Shown: positions 37,401-44,922 of the stretch, piece by piece | How the letters are laid out: every line of letters begins with the position of its first letter | Numbering within the stretch: the stretch's first letter is position 1 | Assembly (NCBI GenBank): GCA_965232455.1 | Contig: OZ246981.1 | Location: 3,906,001 to 3,970,000, forward strand | Direction of reading: 5' to 3' | DNA: 64,000 bases | Origin: JBFGFX01 sp965232455 | GTDB taxonomy: Bacteria; Pseudomonadota; Gammaproteobacteria; Steroidobacterales; Woeseiaceae | Position numbers and translations under genes: made by a program | Notes under the pieces: generated by a model | The model's database searches: none | What the model was told of the DNA's origin: nothing | The model's input: only the letters and a program-made list of their open reading frames with translations

Positions 37401-38651
37401 CGGGTGCCGGATGCGCCGGAGGGTTACAAACCGCTGGGCGGCGAGGCGCACCCGATGGCGGATGGATTGTTCGCGGAGTCGCCGGCTCGATGGACCGGCA
37501 ACGGCGCCCGCGTGGCGCAGCCGGAGTTCGGCGACTGGTTCGAGACCGTCAAGGTCAACTACGGCGTGAGGCCGGACGGGAGCTACGCGTTCGACACGCT
37601 GCCGGACGACGCCGCGGCCTGGACAAGCGCGCAGCACGCCGCGTTTTGGGCGGACAGGGACGTGCCGGACAGCTGGACGAAGTTTCGGGACATCGTGCTT
37701 TACTGGACCGCCAAAGGCGTGGACGGTTTTCGCTACGACATGGCCGAATTGGTGCCGGTCGAATTCTGGAGCTACCTGAATTCGTCGATAAAGTCGGCGA
37801 ACCCCGACGCGTTTCTCCTGGCCGAGGTCTACGACCCGTCGCGCTACCGCGACTATATCCGGCTCGGGCGCATGGACTATCTTTACGACAAGGTCGGGTT
37901 ATACGACACCCTGAAACGGGTCATGCAAGGCGCTCAGACCACCGACGCGATCGCTCCGATTCATGCCGAGGTTCTCGACGTGGAAGCGCACATGCTGCAC
38001 TTTCTGGAGAACCACGACGAGCAGCGCATCGCCAGCGCCGCCTTTGCCGGCGACCCGAACAGGGCGAAGCCTGCAATGGTCGTGTCCGCACTCATCGGCC
38101 GCTCGCCCACGATGCTCTACTTCGGTCAGGACGTCGGCGAACCGGGGGACGGCGATGCCGGTTTCGGCGACCCGACGCGCACGACCATCTTCGACTACTG
38201 GGGCGTACCCGCCCACCAGCGTTGGATGAACGGCGGCAAATTCGACGGCGGCGCGCTGACGCCGGCGGAGAAGTCGTTACGCGATTTTTACCGGCGGCTG
38301 CTGACGTTCAGCGCCGCCGACTCGACAATGACAGGGCCTTATGCAGAGATTCATACGTACAACCGTAACCTGAATCCGGATTACGACGGCAATCTGTTCT
38401 CGTTCGTGCGCTGGAACGACCGTGACCGTATCGTCGTCGTCGCCAATTTTGACAGCGACAGGTCATACTCGACCGACGTGAGCATCCCTCCGGATCTGAT
38501 CGGCAGGTGGGGACTCACCGACGGCCGGTATGCGCTGCGGGAGCAGCTCTACGGCGAAAACCGATCGGAGCTGATTGTCGACGGCGGCAAAGGCCACTTC
38601 AAACTGACGCTTGCGCCGCTCGAATCGGTCGCATTCAAACTGGCGCCCTGA
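34413..38651 (+). CDS. GH31 alpha-glucosidase / GH13 alpha-amylase fusion
   Basis: One 1412-aa chain contains two complete glycoside hydrolases. A signal peptide (AAVLLIAASLLSDEAWG) begins it. The GH31 part (about residues 60-770) has nucleophile D408 in TWGDLGEPE and acid/base D482 in WTGD. The GH13 part (about 820-1412) has VVPNH, nucleophile D1109 in FRYDMAEL, acid/base E1138 in LAEVYD and D1202 in ENHDEQR. No frame break separates them, and the join near 800-830 (VNPRAPAAGKPVVYQVL) is short. The predicted role is periplasmic degradation of maltodextrins: endo-cleavage by GH13 and glucose release by GH31. It is transcribed divergently from the importer. Confidence 0.93.
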   Translation: MNQNHTTDRFAAVLLIAASLLSDEAWGDFGEYRRHSHVGQSLNVETGVGSLRITAVDDAAFEVHYREDGITQLPSFALADDVGDVRNVLTETDESLIFSVSGLTAIVNKSPLRIEYQANGDGLVAEERGYFRDEEKLGFRFRLDEGEKIIGGGQRVLGMDRRGHRMPLYNKASYGYGSDPTPQMYYGLPAVLSSDKYIIVFDNSASGWLDIGSTEEDVLAFDAVGGRSAYLVVAGDSYPSLISNYVDVTGRQPLPPRWAFGNFASRFGYRSEREARRVVRRFQRQNIPLDAIILDIYWFGPDIKGHMGNLDWDRQAWPTPEDMIADFADDGIKTVAVTEPFILSTSKRWEDAVDNEALAKTDTGDPRRFDFYFGNTGLIDIFDDGARDWFWKPYATLFEQGLAGTWGDLGEPEVHPADSVHFLSDIGIHASGDEVHNAYGHRWAQMVYERQIERYPDMRPLILMRSGFAGSQRYGMIPWTGDVARSWNGLEPQVELALQMGLLGLGYTHSDLGGFAGGETFDRELYIRWLQYGVFQPVYRPHAQEHIAPEPVFHDRRTRNIVRDFIELRYRLLPYNYTLAYENSTTGMPLMRPLFFEDETDLSLIDETDAYLWGDAFLVAPVTDPGVTALSIDLPDGTWFDFWTGRRYDGGRTVSIPVTLETIPVLVRAGSFIPMAKPVQTTRDYSSENLELHYYANTSVSRSTGQMYEDDGAARESLAGGAYELLEFDAEQDGDSLSIDLRRDGGEYEGMPAKRELTLVVHNWTAPVDAVRFAEEPVDVRRRMPRRGSAAHWDNGEKTLTVRVSWDHRPARLTVNPRAPAAGKPVVYQVLTRLFGNQKTTNRPWGTIEQNGVGKFADFNDAALAGIRELGATHVWYTGVPHHAVIRDYSQIGVNDDDPDVVKGRAGSPYAVKDYYNVNPDLAIDPARRLEEFEALIRRTHRHGMKVIIDVVPNHVARDYRSISRPRGVEDFGANDDTSVTFARDNNFYYVVGEDFRVPDAPEGYKPLGGEAHPMADGLFAESPARWTGNGARVAQPEFGDWFETVKVNYGVRPDGSYAFDTLPDDAAAWTSAQHAAFWADRDVPDSWTKFRDIVLYWTAKGVDGFRYDMAELVPVEFWSYLNSSIKSANPDAFLLAEVYDPSRYRDYIRLGRMDYLYDKVGLYDTLKRVMQGAQTTDAIAPIHAEVLDVEAHMLHFLENHDEQRIASAAFAGDPNRAKPAMVVSALIGRSPTMLYFGQDVGEPGDGDAGFGDPTRTTIFDYWGVPAHQRWMNGGKFDGGALTPAEKSLRDFYRRLLTFSAADSTMTGPYAEIHTYNRNLNPDYDGNLFSFVRWNDRDRIVVVANFDSDRSYSTDVSIPPDLIGRWGLTDGRYALREQLYGENRSELIVDGGKGHFKLTLAPLESVAFKLAP

Positions 38652-38666
38652 GCAACGATTTTTCAG

Positions 38667-40187
38667 TCAGGCCGCCTCCGCGGCCTTCAGACTCGCGAGC
38701 TGCTCACGGTGCGGCTTGAAGTTGAGCGCGCAGCGCTCCAGGTAGGTTGCGATTTTTTGCAGATTGTATTGATGAGCCAGTTCATTGCCGGGCCTGACCT
38801 GTTCGTCCGTCGGATAAATGCCTTTTCCGGCCAGCAGGCAATTCCAGGAGACGCTCGGGAAGTAGGCGTCGAGATTCTGTCGCTCCAGCTCGTCGGTGAT
38901 GTTCTTGCCTTTTATCCATGCGGTCAGGATTTGCCGCAGCGAGCTCGAGATTTTTTCGTTGCTGCCGTTGTCGCGCCAGTACGGGGTGTCGGAACGCGTG
39001 TTAATTCGGTAGTGACAGACGATGTAATCGCGAACCGCGTCGAACCGGCCGCTGATGCGATCGTTGAAGGCCCCACGGTGTTTGTCGGTCATGTCACCGT
39101 TGTTCGCGGCTTCGATGAAGCGCACGACGGTCTCCTGCACCATGTCGAGCGCCGTTGCTTCGAGCGGCTCGATGAAACCCTGCGACAGCCCGACGGCCAG
39201 GCAGTTCTTGACCCAGTGTTCGCGAACCCGCCCCACTTTGAACTTGAGCCGCCTGGCTTCAACGTCGGCGCCGGCCAGGCCGAGGTGTTCGCGGAATTCC
39301 GTTTCGGCGTCGTCGTCGTCGACGTATCTGGAGCTGTAAACGTAGCCGTTGCCGAATCGTGACGTGAGCGGAATCTTCCACGCCCACCCGTGCCGCAACG
39401 CGGTTGATATCGTCTGTGGTTCGGGGTTGTCGTCCGCTTCGGTAGGGAAGACGACGGCCGAGTCGTTAAACAGCGACTGCTCGCAGCTCTCGAAAGGGAC
39501 GCCAAGCGCTTTCTGCAACAGCTGACTGCGAAAACCGGTGGAGTCAACGTAAAAGTCGGCCTTGATCGTGTCCTCGGAATCGGTCTTCAGGTAGTCGATG
39601 TAACCCTGCTCGTCCAGCACGACGTCGGTCACGGTCGCCTGCCGGTATTTCACGCCCTTTTTTCCCGCCCACTCCTGCAGGAACTCGCCGAGCAGCCCGG
39701 AGTTGAAATGGTAGCCGTAGTTCATTTCAAACGGAAAGTTGATTGGTGCGACGGGCGCCTGCCTTTGCCTGGCCAGGTACCATGCCAGGAAGAACTGGCT
39801 TGGATGCCCGTCGAGATCGACGCCCTGGCGGCGCAGGAAACTGTTGTGGAAAAACGCCGGCACCGAGAACTCGTCGGGCTGGCACATGAAGGGATGGAAG
39901 TATTCGTCGAAACCCGGCTTGGTCGACCAGTTGCGGAACGTGATGCCGACCTTGTAGGTGGCGTGGCAACGATGCATCCAGTCCGATTCGGCCGTGCCGA
40001 TGGTTTCCATGAATACCCTGAGCGGCGGCGTCGACCCCTCGCCTACGCCGATGATGCCGATGTTCGGCGATTCGACCAGGGTGATATCCATGCCCTTGTC
40101 CTGCCAGTGGGTGGCCAGCAGGTTCGCTGCGATCCAGCCGGCGGTGCCTCCGCCCAAAATCACGATGCTTTTGGTGCCTTCACGCAT
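38667..40187 (-). CDS. Tryptophan-halogenase-family flavoprotein (copy 1)
   Basis: The 506-aa protein has the FAD-binding GGGTAGW near residue 12, the catalytic lysine K79 (ATYKVG) that matches K79 of PrnA/RebH, and the halogenase WxWxIP motif (GWAWKIP), so it looks competent for flavin-dependent halogenation. The substrate is unknown. Halogenase-like genes next to TonB receptors in sugar loci are common in gammaproteobacteria and Caulobacter, but their role there is unclear. It ends 15 bases from the convergent GH31-GH13 stop. A terminator hairpin and its own promoter separate it from the TonB receptor gene. Confidence 0.92.
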   Translation of the reverse strand: MREGTKSIVILGGGTAGWIAANLLATHWQDKGMDITLVESPNIGIIGVGEGSTPPLRVFMETIGTAESDWMHRCHATYKVGITFRNWSTKPGFDEYFHPFMCQPDEFSVPAFFHNSFLRRQGVDLDGHPSQFFLAWYLARQRQAPVAPINFPFEMNYGYHFNSGLLGEFLQEWAGKKGVKYRQATVTDVVLDEQGYIDYLKTDSEDTIKADFYVDSTGFRSQLLQKALGVPFESCEQSLFNDSAVVFPTEADDNPEPQTISTALRHGWAWKIPLTSRFGNGYVYSSRYVDDDDAETEFREHLGLAGADVEARRLKFKVGRVREHWVKNCLAVGLSQGFIEPLEATALDMVQETVVRFIEAANNGDMTDKHRGAFNDRISGRFDAVRDYIVCHYRINTRSDTPYWRDNGSNEKISSSLRQILTAWIKGKNITDELERQNLDAYFPSVSWNCLLAGKGIYPTDEQVRPGNELAHQYNLQKIATYLERCALNFKPHREQLASLKAAEAA

Positions 40188-40216
40188 GTTCGTTCCTCGC
40201 CGGGGTTTTCGCGGAA

Positions 40217-40222
40217 ATTATA
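40217..40222 (-). promoter_or_regulatory. -10 element (TATAAT) upstream of halogenase copy 1
   Basis: A perfect TATAAT on the minus strand lies about 30 bases before the start at 40187 and directly after the terminator hairpin. No good -35 was found. Confidence 0.4.
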
Positions 40223-40227
40223 GCCCG

Positions 40228-40268
40228 TGAAACGAAAGCCGCCCGAAAATCGGGAATTCTCGGGCGGC
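40228..40268 (-). terminator. Intrinsic terminator after the TonB-dependent receptor gene
   Basis: On the minus strand, a 9-bp perfect stem (GCCGCCCGA/TCGGGCGGC, arms 40260-40268 and 40238-40246) is followed by TTTCGTTT. It lies between the receptor stop (40317) and the halogenase start. Confidence 0.65.
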
Positions 40269-40279
40269 GGTCTCGCTCT

Positions 40280-40301
40280 GCCCGGCGGGGGATTGCCGGG
40301 C
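40280..40301 (-). repeat. Second hairpin in the receptor-halogenase gap
   Basis: GCCCGGC and GCCGGGC arms (40280-40286 and 40295-40301) form a 7-bp stem with an 8-base loop, just downstream of the receptor stop. There is no T-run, so it may stabilise the 3' end or aid the following terminator. Confidence 0.4.
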
Positions 40302-40316
40302 TTATTTCAACAGGCC

Positions 40317-43175
40317 CTAATACTGATAATTCACGCCAAAGTAATACTGCCTGCCAAACTGCTTGAACTCCCCGAACGCGTTTTCGACGCCATACTCGAT
40401 GACGTTTTCTTCATCGGTGAGGTTGTTTGCGGATAACACGACGCTGAAGCCGTTATCGAACGCGTAAGACATCTGTGCGTCGACGGTCGTATACTCCTGC
40501 GCCAGAACCGGCGAGTTGGCGCCCGGAATCGGCAGGTTCTGCACGAACTCGTCGCGGTAGCGAATGTTGATGTGCGAGCTGAACTGGTCGACGTCGAAAA
40601 ACACGGTGGCGCTCCAGACGTTGTTCGACAGGCCCGGCAACGGCAGGTCCCTGTCGAAGAACGAACCTCCGTTGACCTTGGTTTCACTCTCCGTATAGGA
40701 ATAGCTGGCCGTCGCGCCCAAGCCCGACCAGATGCCGGGTAAGCGGTCGAAGGTCTTCGTCCCCGCGACTTCTATGCCGCGAATGTAGCCACCGTTGTCG
40801 TTGTTCAGGTAAGTCTGGAAGATATTCAGGAACTGTCCGGGCGGCACGATGATGCCGATCTCCTCGGCGTCGAGGTCCGTGAACTGGGTCGGACCCTCCA
40901 CCAGCGACTCGATGTCCTTGAAGAACACGGCGGCCGTGACGGCGCCGCCGTCCTCGAAGTAGTGTTCGTAAGACAGGTCGACCTGGTCCGCGCGGAACGG
41001 ATCGAGGTACGGCGTGCCGTTGGTCCAGACGTTGTACTCGATTCCCTGCCCGGGCACGTCGGCGCCGTTCCACGAGCCCGCGCCGCCCTTCATCTGTCCG
41101 ACCGGCGGCCGGCCCATGACCTTGGCGGCCGCGAAGCGGATGACGTCGTTGTCGGTCAACTCGAACGCCAGATTCAGCGACGGCAGGGTGTCCGTGTATT
41201 CGGGACCGTACTCGACAAAATCCAGGTTGTCCTGCGTGACGCCGACGCCGTCGGTAATCGGCGTGCCGTTGCCCGCGCCGACGTTCTGCAGACCGATGGT
41301 CTTCACGTCGGTGCGGACATAACGCACGCCGATGTTGCCTCGTACCGGAACGTTGCCCCACTCGAAGTCGAGGTTGGCCATCAGGTAAACCGCCTCGGTT
41401 TCCTCGTTGATGTCGTTCGACTCGATGAAGGTCCAGTCACGGCTGAACAGTTTCACGCCCTCGTCGTTGCCGGCGCCGAAGATGGCATCGCTCAGACCGT
41501 TCAGGTCGGTGATCACGAAGTGATCGGGGACGCCCGCGAGCGATTGGGTCTCCACGAAGCCCTCGATCGACTGCGGCAGGCAGCTGCCCAGAGCCGACGT
41601 GTCGTCCTCACACCAGCCGGTGCCCTGCCCGCTGCGCGAGCCGTACAGGAAAGTGCCGCGGTCAGCGCCGAACGTGCGGTCCGAAATGCGCACGCCCATC
41701 TCCAGCGAGGAGATCGCTCCCCACTCGACGTCCTGTTTGAAATCGACCTTAAACGCCTCGATTTCGTCGGTGTATTCGTGCGGGTAGCGCTCGTAACGCG
41801 AGAGGCGAATCTGGTCCGGATCGGTAAAGCTGAAGCCCGCGAAAGTGCCGGTCGCAATACCATCGCCGTTGAGTTGATAGGTGAAGGATGCGTCCGAATC
41901 TTCCTGGAAGCTGCCGTCGCCGGCAAACTCGTAGGGGTGCAGAGAAGCGATGCGATCTTCGCGGGTTTTTGTGCCCTCGCTCCGGAACACGTCGAGACTC
42001 AGTGTGCTCGTGTCGGTCAGGTAGAACTCGAGGTTGAGCCCGATAGTGTCGGATTCCGCCGAGGTGGTCTGATCTTCCGTCCTGGCCTCGAACCAGGGAT
42101 GCGACTGATTGGTCAGGTTCGGATCGCCGGCGCTGACCGTCGCGCCCGTGACCAGGCCGTTGGTGACGGTGGCGCCGGTGATCACGCTGTTGGCCTCGTC
42201 TTCGTCGATGCCGCCGACCGTGATGCCCTGGCGCTGATCGCCGCGATCGAACTCCGACCGGAAATAGTCTACTTGTGCACGGACCCGCTCGTTCGGCTCG
42301 AACACCACCGTCGCGAGCATGCCGTCGCGTTCGTCGCTGCCTCTCCCGGCCTGCCACTGGAAGGCGCGTGGAATGTCGGCGTCGACACCGTCGATGTTGC
42401 GGGTCCCGTAACCGAGCTGATTGTCCGCGCCGGCGCGCGAATAAACGAATGCATTGGGTTGGTCCAGGAAGGAATAGCCGACGGCGAACCCGAGCTTGTC
42501 TTCCATGAACTTGCCGGTGTACGAACCGCTGATGCGCGCCCCGTCTTCGTCGCCGCCGTAACCGTCGGCGGCATCGTTGTGCGACAGGCGGGCATTCAAC
42601 ACAAAGTTGTGCTGCTGTTGCGCCTTCAGTGGATCCGCCGTTTTCAGCTCGACCGTGCCGGCAACGCCGCCTTCGATCTGCGACGCCTTCGGCGATTTGA
42701 AAACGGCCGCCTGGGTGATCAGCTCCGCCGGATATTGATCGAAGGACATCCAGCGCGTTGCTTCGGAAAAACCGGCGGTTGATGCCTGCTCGCGCCCGTT
42801 CAGCGTGGTCTGGATGAAGTCGCCGTTCATGCCGCGGATATTGAGCTGCGACGACTGACCGGAGTCGCGGATCGTCGTTACGCCCGGCGCCCGTCCCAGC
42901 GCATCGGCGATGGATTGATCCGGCAATGCGCCCAGCGGGCCTGCGTCGATGACGTCGGAAATCGTATCTGCGGCGCGCTTGGCGTCGACGGAGCTGAGAA
43001 TACTGCTGCGTACCCCAACAGTAATGATTTCCTCGATGACTTCGTTTTCCTGCGCGAGGGCCGCACACGGCAGCGCCGTAGCGACTGCCAACGACACGGC
43101 TGTGCGGCGAATATTCAACGTCTGATGCGCTGATTTTGATACGGATCGACCGCGGTTACGCGTCTTTTTGGACAT
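40317..43175 (-). CDS. TonB-dependent outer-membrane receptor, probably for maltodextrins
   Basis: The start is the ATG at 43175, giving 952 aa with a long basic head and signal peptide (RRTAVSLAVATALPCAALA). The plug domain follows (VIDAGPLGALPDQSIADALGRAPGVTTIR; LNIRGMNGDF), then a beta-barrel ending in the usual aromatic strand (QYYFGVNYQY). It has no N-terminal STN signalling domain. Energised by TonB, it should import large sugars across the outer membrane. It is divergent from malQ, shares operators with it, and sits inside the maltodextrin set, which supports that substrate. Confidence 0.93.
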   Translation of the reverse strand: MSKKTRNRGRSVSKSAHQTLNIRRTAVSLAVATALPCAALAQENEVIEEIITVGVRSSILSSVDAKRAADTISDVIDAGPLGALPDQSIADALGRAPGVTTIRDSGQSSQLNIRGMNGDFIQTTLNGREQASTAGFSEATRWMSFDQYPAELITQAAVFKSPKASQIEGGVAGTVELKTADPLKAQQQHNFVLNARLSHNDAADGYGGDEDGARISGSYTGKFMEDKLGFAVGYSFLDQPNAFVYSRAGADNQLGYGTRNIDGVDADIPRAFQWQAGRGSDERDGMLATVVFEPNERVRAQVDYFRSEFDRGDQRQGITVGGIDEDEANSVITGATVTNGLVTGATVSAGDPNLTNQSHPWFEARTEDQTTSAESDTIGLNLEFYLTDTSTLSLDVFRSEGTKTREDRIASLHPYEFAGDGSFQEDSDASFTYQLNGDGIATGTFAGFSFTDPDQIRLSRYERYPHEYTDEIEAFKVDFKQDVEWGAISSLEMGVRISDRTFGADRGTFLYGSRSGQGTGWCEDDTSALGSCLPQSIEGFVETQSLAGVPDHFVITDLNGLSDAIFGAGNDEGVKLFSRDWTFIESNDINEETEAVYLMANLDFEWGNVPVRGNIGVRYVRTDVKTIGLQNVGAGNGTPITDGVGVTQDNLDFVEYGPEYTDTLPSLNLAFELTDNDVIRFAAAKVMGRPPVGQMKGGAGSWNGADVPGQGIEYNVWTNGTPYLDPFRADQVDLSYEHYFEDGGAVTAAVFFKDIESLVEGPTQFTDLDAEEIGIIVPPGQFLNIFQTYLNNDNGGYIRGIEVAGTKTFDRLPGIWSGLGATASYSYTESETKVNGGSFFDRDLPLPGLSNNVWSATVFFDVDQFSSHINIRYRDEFVQNLPIPGANSPVLAQEYTTVDAQMSYAFDNGFSVVLSANNLTDEENVIEYGVENAFGEFKQFGRQYYFGVNYQY

Positions 43176-43222
43176 CTGGATTAACCCCCCAGTTAATGCG
43201 GAAATGTGTACTTCCGCCGGTG

Positions 43223-43251
43223 ATCTTATGAACGGGGTAATCTTGCGGCAA
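43223..43251 (-). promoter_or_regulatory. Promoter of the TonB-dependent receptor gene
   Basis: On the minus strand TTGCCG (43251-43246), a 17-base spacer and TAAGAT (43228-43223) give a fair sigma-70 promoter. The two operator-like sites lie just upstream of the -35. Confidence 0.45.
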
Positions 43252-43255
43252 TGCA

Positions 43256-43270
43256 ATGCAAACGTATTCA
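43256..43270. promoter_or_regulatory. Secondary LacI-family operator-like site
   Basis: ATGCAAACGTATTCA has the same right half as the strong palindrome, with its central CG 19 bases away from that of the main site. It abuts the -35 of the receptor promoter. Confidence 0.45.
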
Positions 43271-43272
43271 GG

Positions 43273-43292
43273 GAATGAATACGTATTCATTC
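43273..43292. promoter_or_regulatory. LacI-family operator: perfect 20-bp palindrome
   Basis: The sequence is a perfect 20-base palindrome with core TGAATACGTATTCA and a central CG, the usual form of LacI-family operators. It lies between the divergent TonB receptor and malQ genes, three bases before the malQ -35. The LacI-family gene at 30093 is the obvious candidate to bind it. Confidence 0.7.
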
Positions 43293-43294
43293 GC

Positions 43295-43323
43295 TTGCGG
43301 CGTCCCTCGCCGACTTTTAGCGT
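43295..43323 (+). promoter_or_regulatory. Promoter of malQ
   Basis: TTGCGG (43295-43300), a 17-base spacer and TAGCGT (43318-43323) form a modest sigma-70 promoter next to the operator palindrome. The start codon lies 45 bases further on. Confidence 0.35.
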
Positions 43324-43368
43324 GTCCACAAGCAATGCACGGCCCGGCGGCGTAGGCATCAGGATGCG

Positions 43369-44913
43369 ATGAACAAACAACTCAAGGACACCCTGCCGGC
43401 CGGGCGAAACGCCGGGGTGTGCCTGCATATTACGTCTTTACCCGGCCCTCACGGCATCGGCGAAATCGGCCGCCATGCGCTGTCATTCGTAGAACAAATG
43501 CAGGCCATGGGGCTCGGTGTCTGGCAGTTCCTACCGACGGGCCCTACCGCCTACGGCGACTCGCCGTATCAGCCGCTGTCGACGTTCGCCGGCAATGAAC
43601 TGCTGATCGACGTACAGGAACTCGTTGAGCGTGGACTATTGCGAAACCGCGAAGTGGCGGTGCTGAAGGACTTGCCCGGGGACCGCGTGGACTATGGGTC
43701 GCTGATTCCGGCGAAGAACGCCCTGCTGCGGCGAGCCGCGGGCCGCTTCGCCGCCAAGGCCGACAGCGCCCTGAAAGCCGAATGCGAGCAGTTCTACCAT
43801 GAGAACAACGGCCACTGGCTGCACGACTACGCGCTGTTTCGTATTCTGAAGTCGCGTCACGGCGAACGACCCTGGCCCGAGTGGGAGGCGCGGTTCGTGC
43901 ACCGCGACCCGGCCGCCATTAGCGCGATCGAGGCCTCGGCGAACGCCGATATCGAAGCGATCAAGGTGATTCAGTTCCTGTTTTATTGCCAGTGGCAAAA
44001 GCTTCGCACGTTCGCCAACGCCCACGGCGTGCAGCTCTTCGGCGATATGCCGATCTGTATCGCGCTGGACAGCGCCGATGCCTGGGCGCATCCGGAGATG
44101 CTGCAGATCGATCGCGACGGACGGCCCGATCACGTGGCCGGCGTGCCGCCGGACTATTTCAGCGAGGACGGGCAGCTTTGGGGGAACCCGCTGTACGCCT
44201 GGGACGTACACGCCGCCAGCGGCTATCGCTGGTGGGTGGAACGCCTGCGGGCGTCCGCCGAGCTGGCCGACATGGTGCGAATCGATCACTTTCGCGGCTT
44301 CGAGGCGTACTGGTCGGTTCCCGTCGCGGCCGATACCGCGCGCGACGGCGCCTGGCAGCCTGGGCCGGGGGACGCCATTTTCGACGCGATGCGATCCGCT
44401 TTTGACCACCTCCCGATCATTGCGGAGGACCTGGGCGTTATCACGCCGGAAGTCGAGGCGCTGCGCGACCGTCACGCGATACCCGGGATGGTTGTGCTGC
44501 AGTTTGACGCGGCCGACGCAGATTTCGACCCTCGCAAGGTGCCGGAGTATTGTGTTTGTTACACCGGAACGCACGACAACGACACGACGCTGGGGTGGTT
44601 TCGCGGCAGCCCGGACGACAACCGGTGCGCCGCGGAAATCGCACGGACGCGGCGCACGGTGCTCGAACTGACCGGCGGCAGCGCGGAGACGATTCACGCC
44701 GACCTGATCAAGCTGGCTTTCTCGACGGATGCGCGGCTTGCGATTGCGCCGATGCAAGATTACCTGGGCTTGGGGTCGGAGGCGCGCATCAATACGCCCG
44801 GCACGTCACGGGGCAACTGGCGCTGGCGCGTCCGGGACGAGCAGCTGTCCGACGGCGTTTGCGACGGAATCGCGGCGACGGTGAGCAACGCCGGCCGAGG
44901 CCAGGTCTGCTAG
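43369..44913 (+). CDS. malQ: 4-alpha-glucanotransferase (GH77)
   Basis: This 514-aa enzyme is of normal length for bacterial MalQ. The GH77 signatures are clear: SLPGPHGIGEIG near the N-terminus, GVWQFLPTGPTAYGDSPYQ, the nucleophile region MVRIDHFRGFEAYW, acid/base IIAEDLGVITPEV, and the third acid in TGTHDNDTTLGW. It has no signal peptide and acts in the cytosol, transferring glucan chains between maltodextrins and releasing glucose. It lies ten bases before the second halogenase gene and shares the operator region with the receptor. Confidence 0.95.
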   Translation: MNKQLKDTLPAGRNAGVCLHITSLPGPHGIGEIGRHALSFVEQMQAMGLGVWQFLPTGPTAYGDSPYQPLSTFAGNELLIDVQELVERGLLRNREVAVLKDLPGDRVDYGSLIPAKNALLRRAAGRFAAKADSALKAECEQFYHENNGHWLHDYALFRILKSRHGERPWPEWEARFVHRDPAAISAIEASANADIEAIKVIQFLFYCQWQKLRTFANAHGVQLFGDMPICIALDSADAWAHPEMLQIDRDGRPDHVAGVPPDYFSEDGQLWGNPLYAWDVHAASGYRWWVERLRASAELADMVRIDHFRGFEAYWSVPVAADTARDGAWQPGPGDAIFDAMRSAFDHLPIIAEDLGVITPEVEALRDRHAIPGMVVLQFDAADADFDPRKVPEYCVCYTGTHDNDTTLGWFRGSPDDNRCAAEIARTRRTVLELTGGSAETIHADLIKLAFSTDARLAIAPMQDYLGLGSEARINTPGTSRGNWRWRVRDEQLSDGVCDGIAATVSNAGRGQVC

Positions 44914-44922
44914 AGCCTGTCA

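Noticed and set aside
38669..38686. GC-rich hairpin at the convergent end of the GH31-GH13 and halogenase genes as a two-way terminator
   Set aside because: The 7-bp stem lies inside the halogenase coding end and has no T-run on either side.
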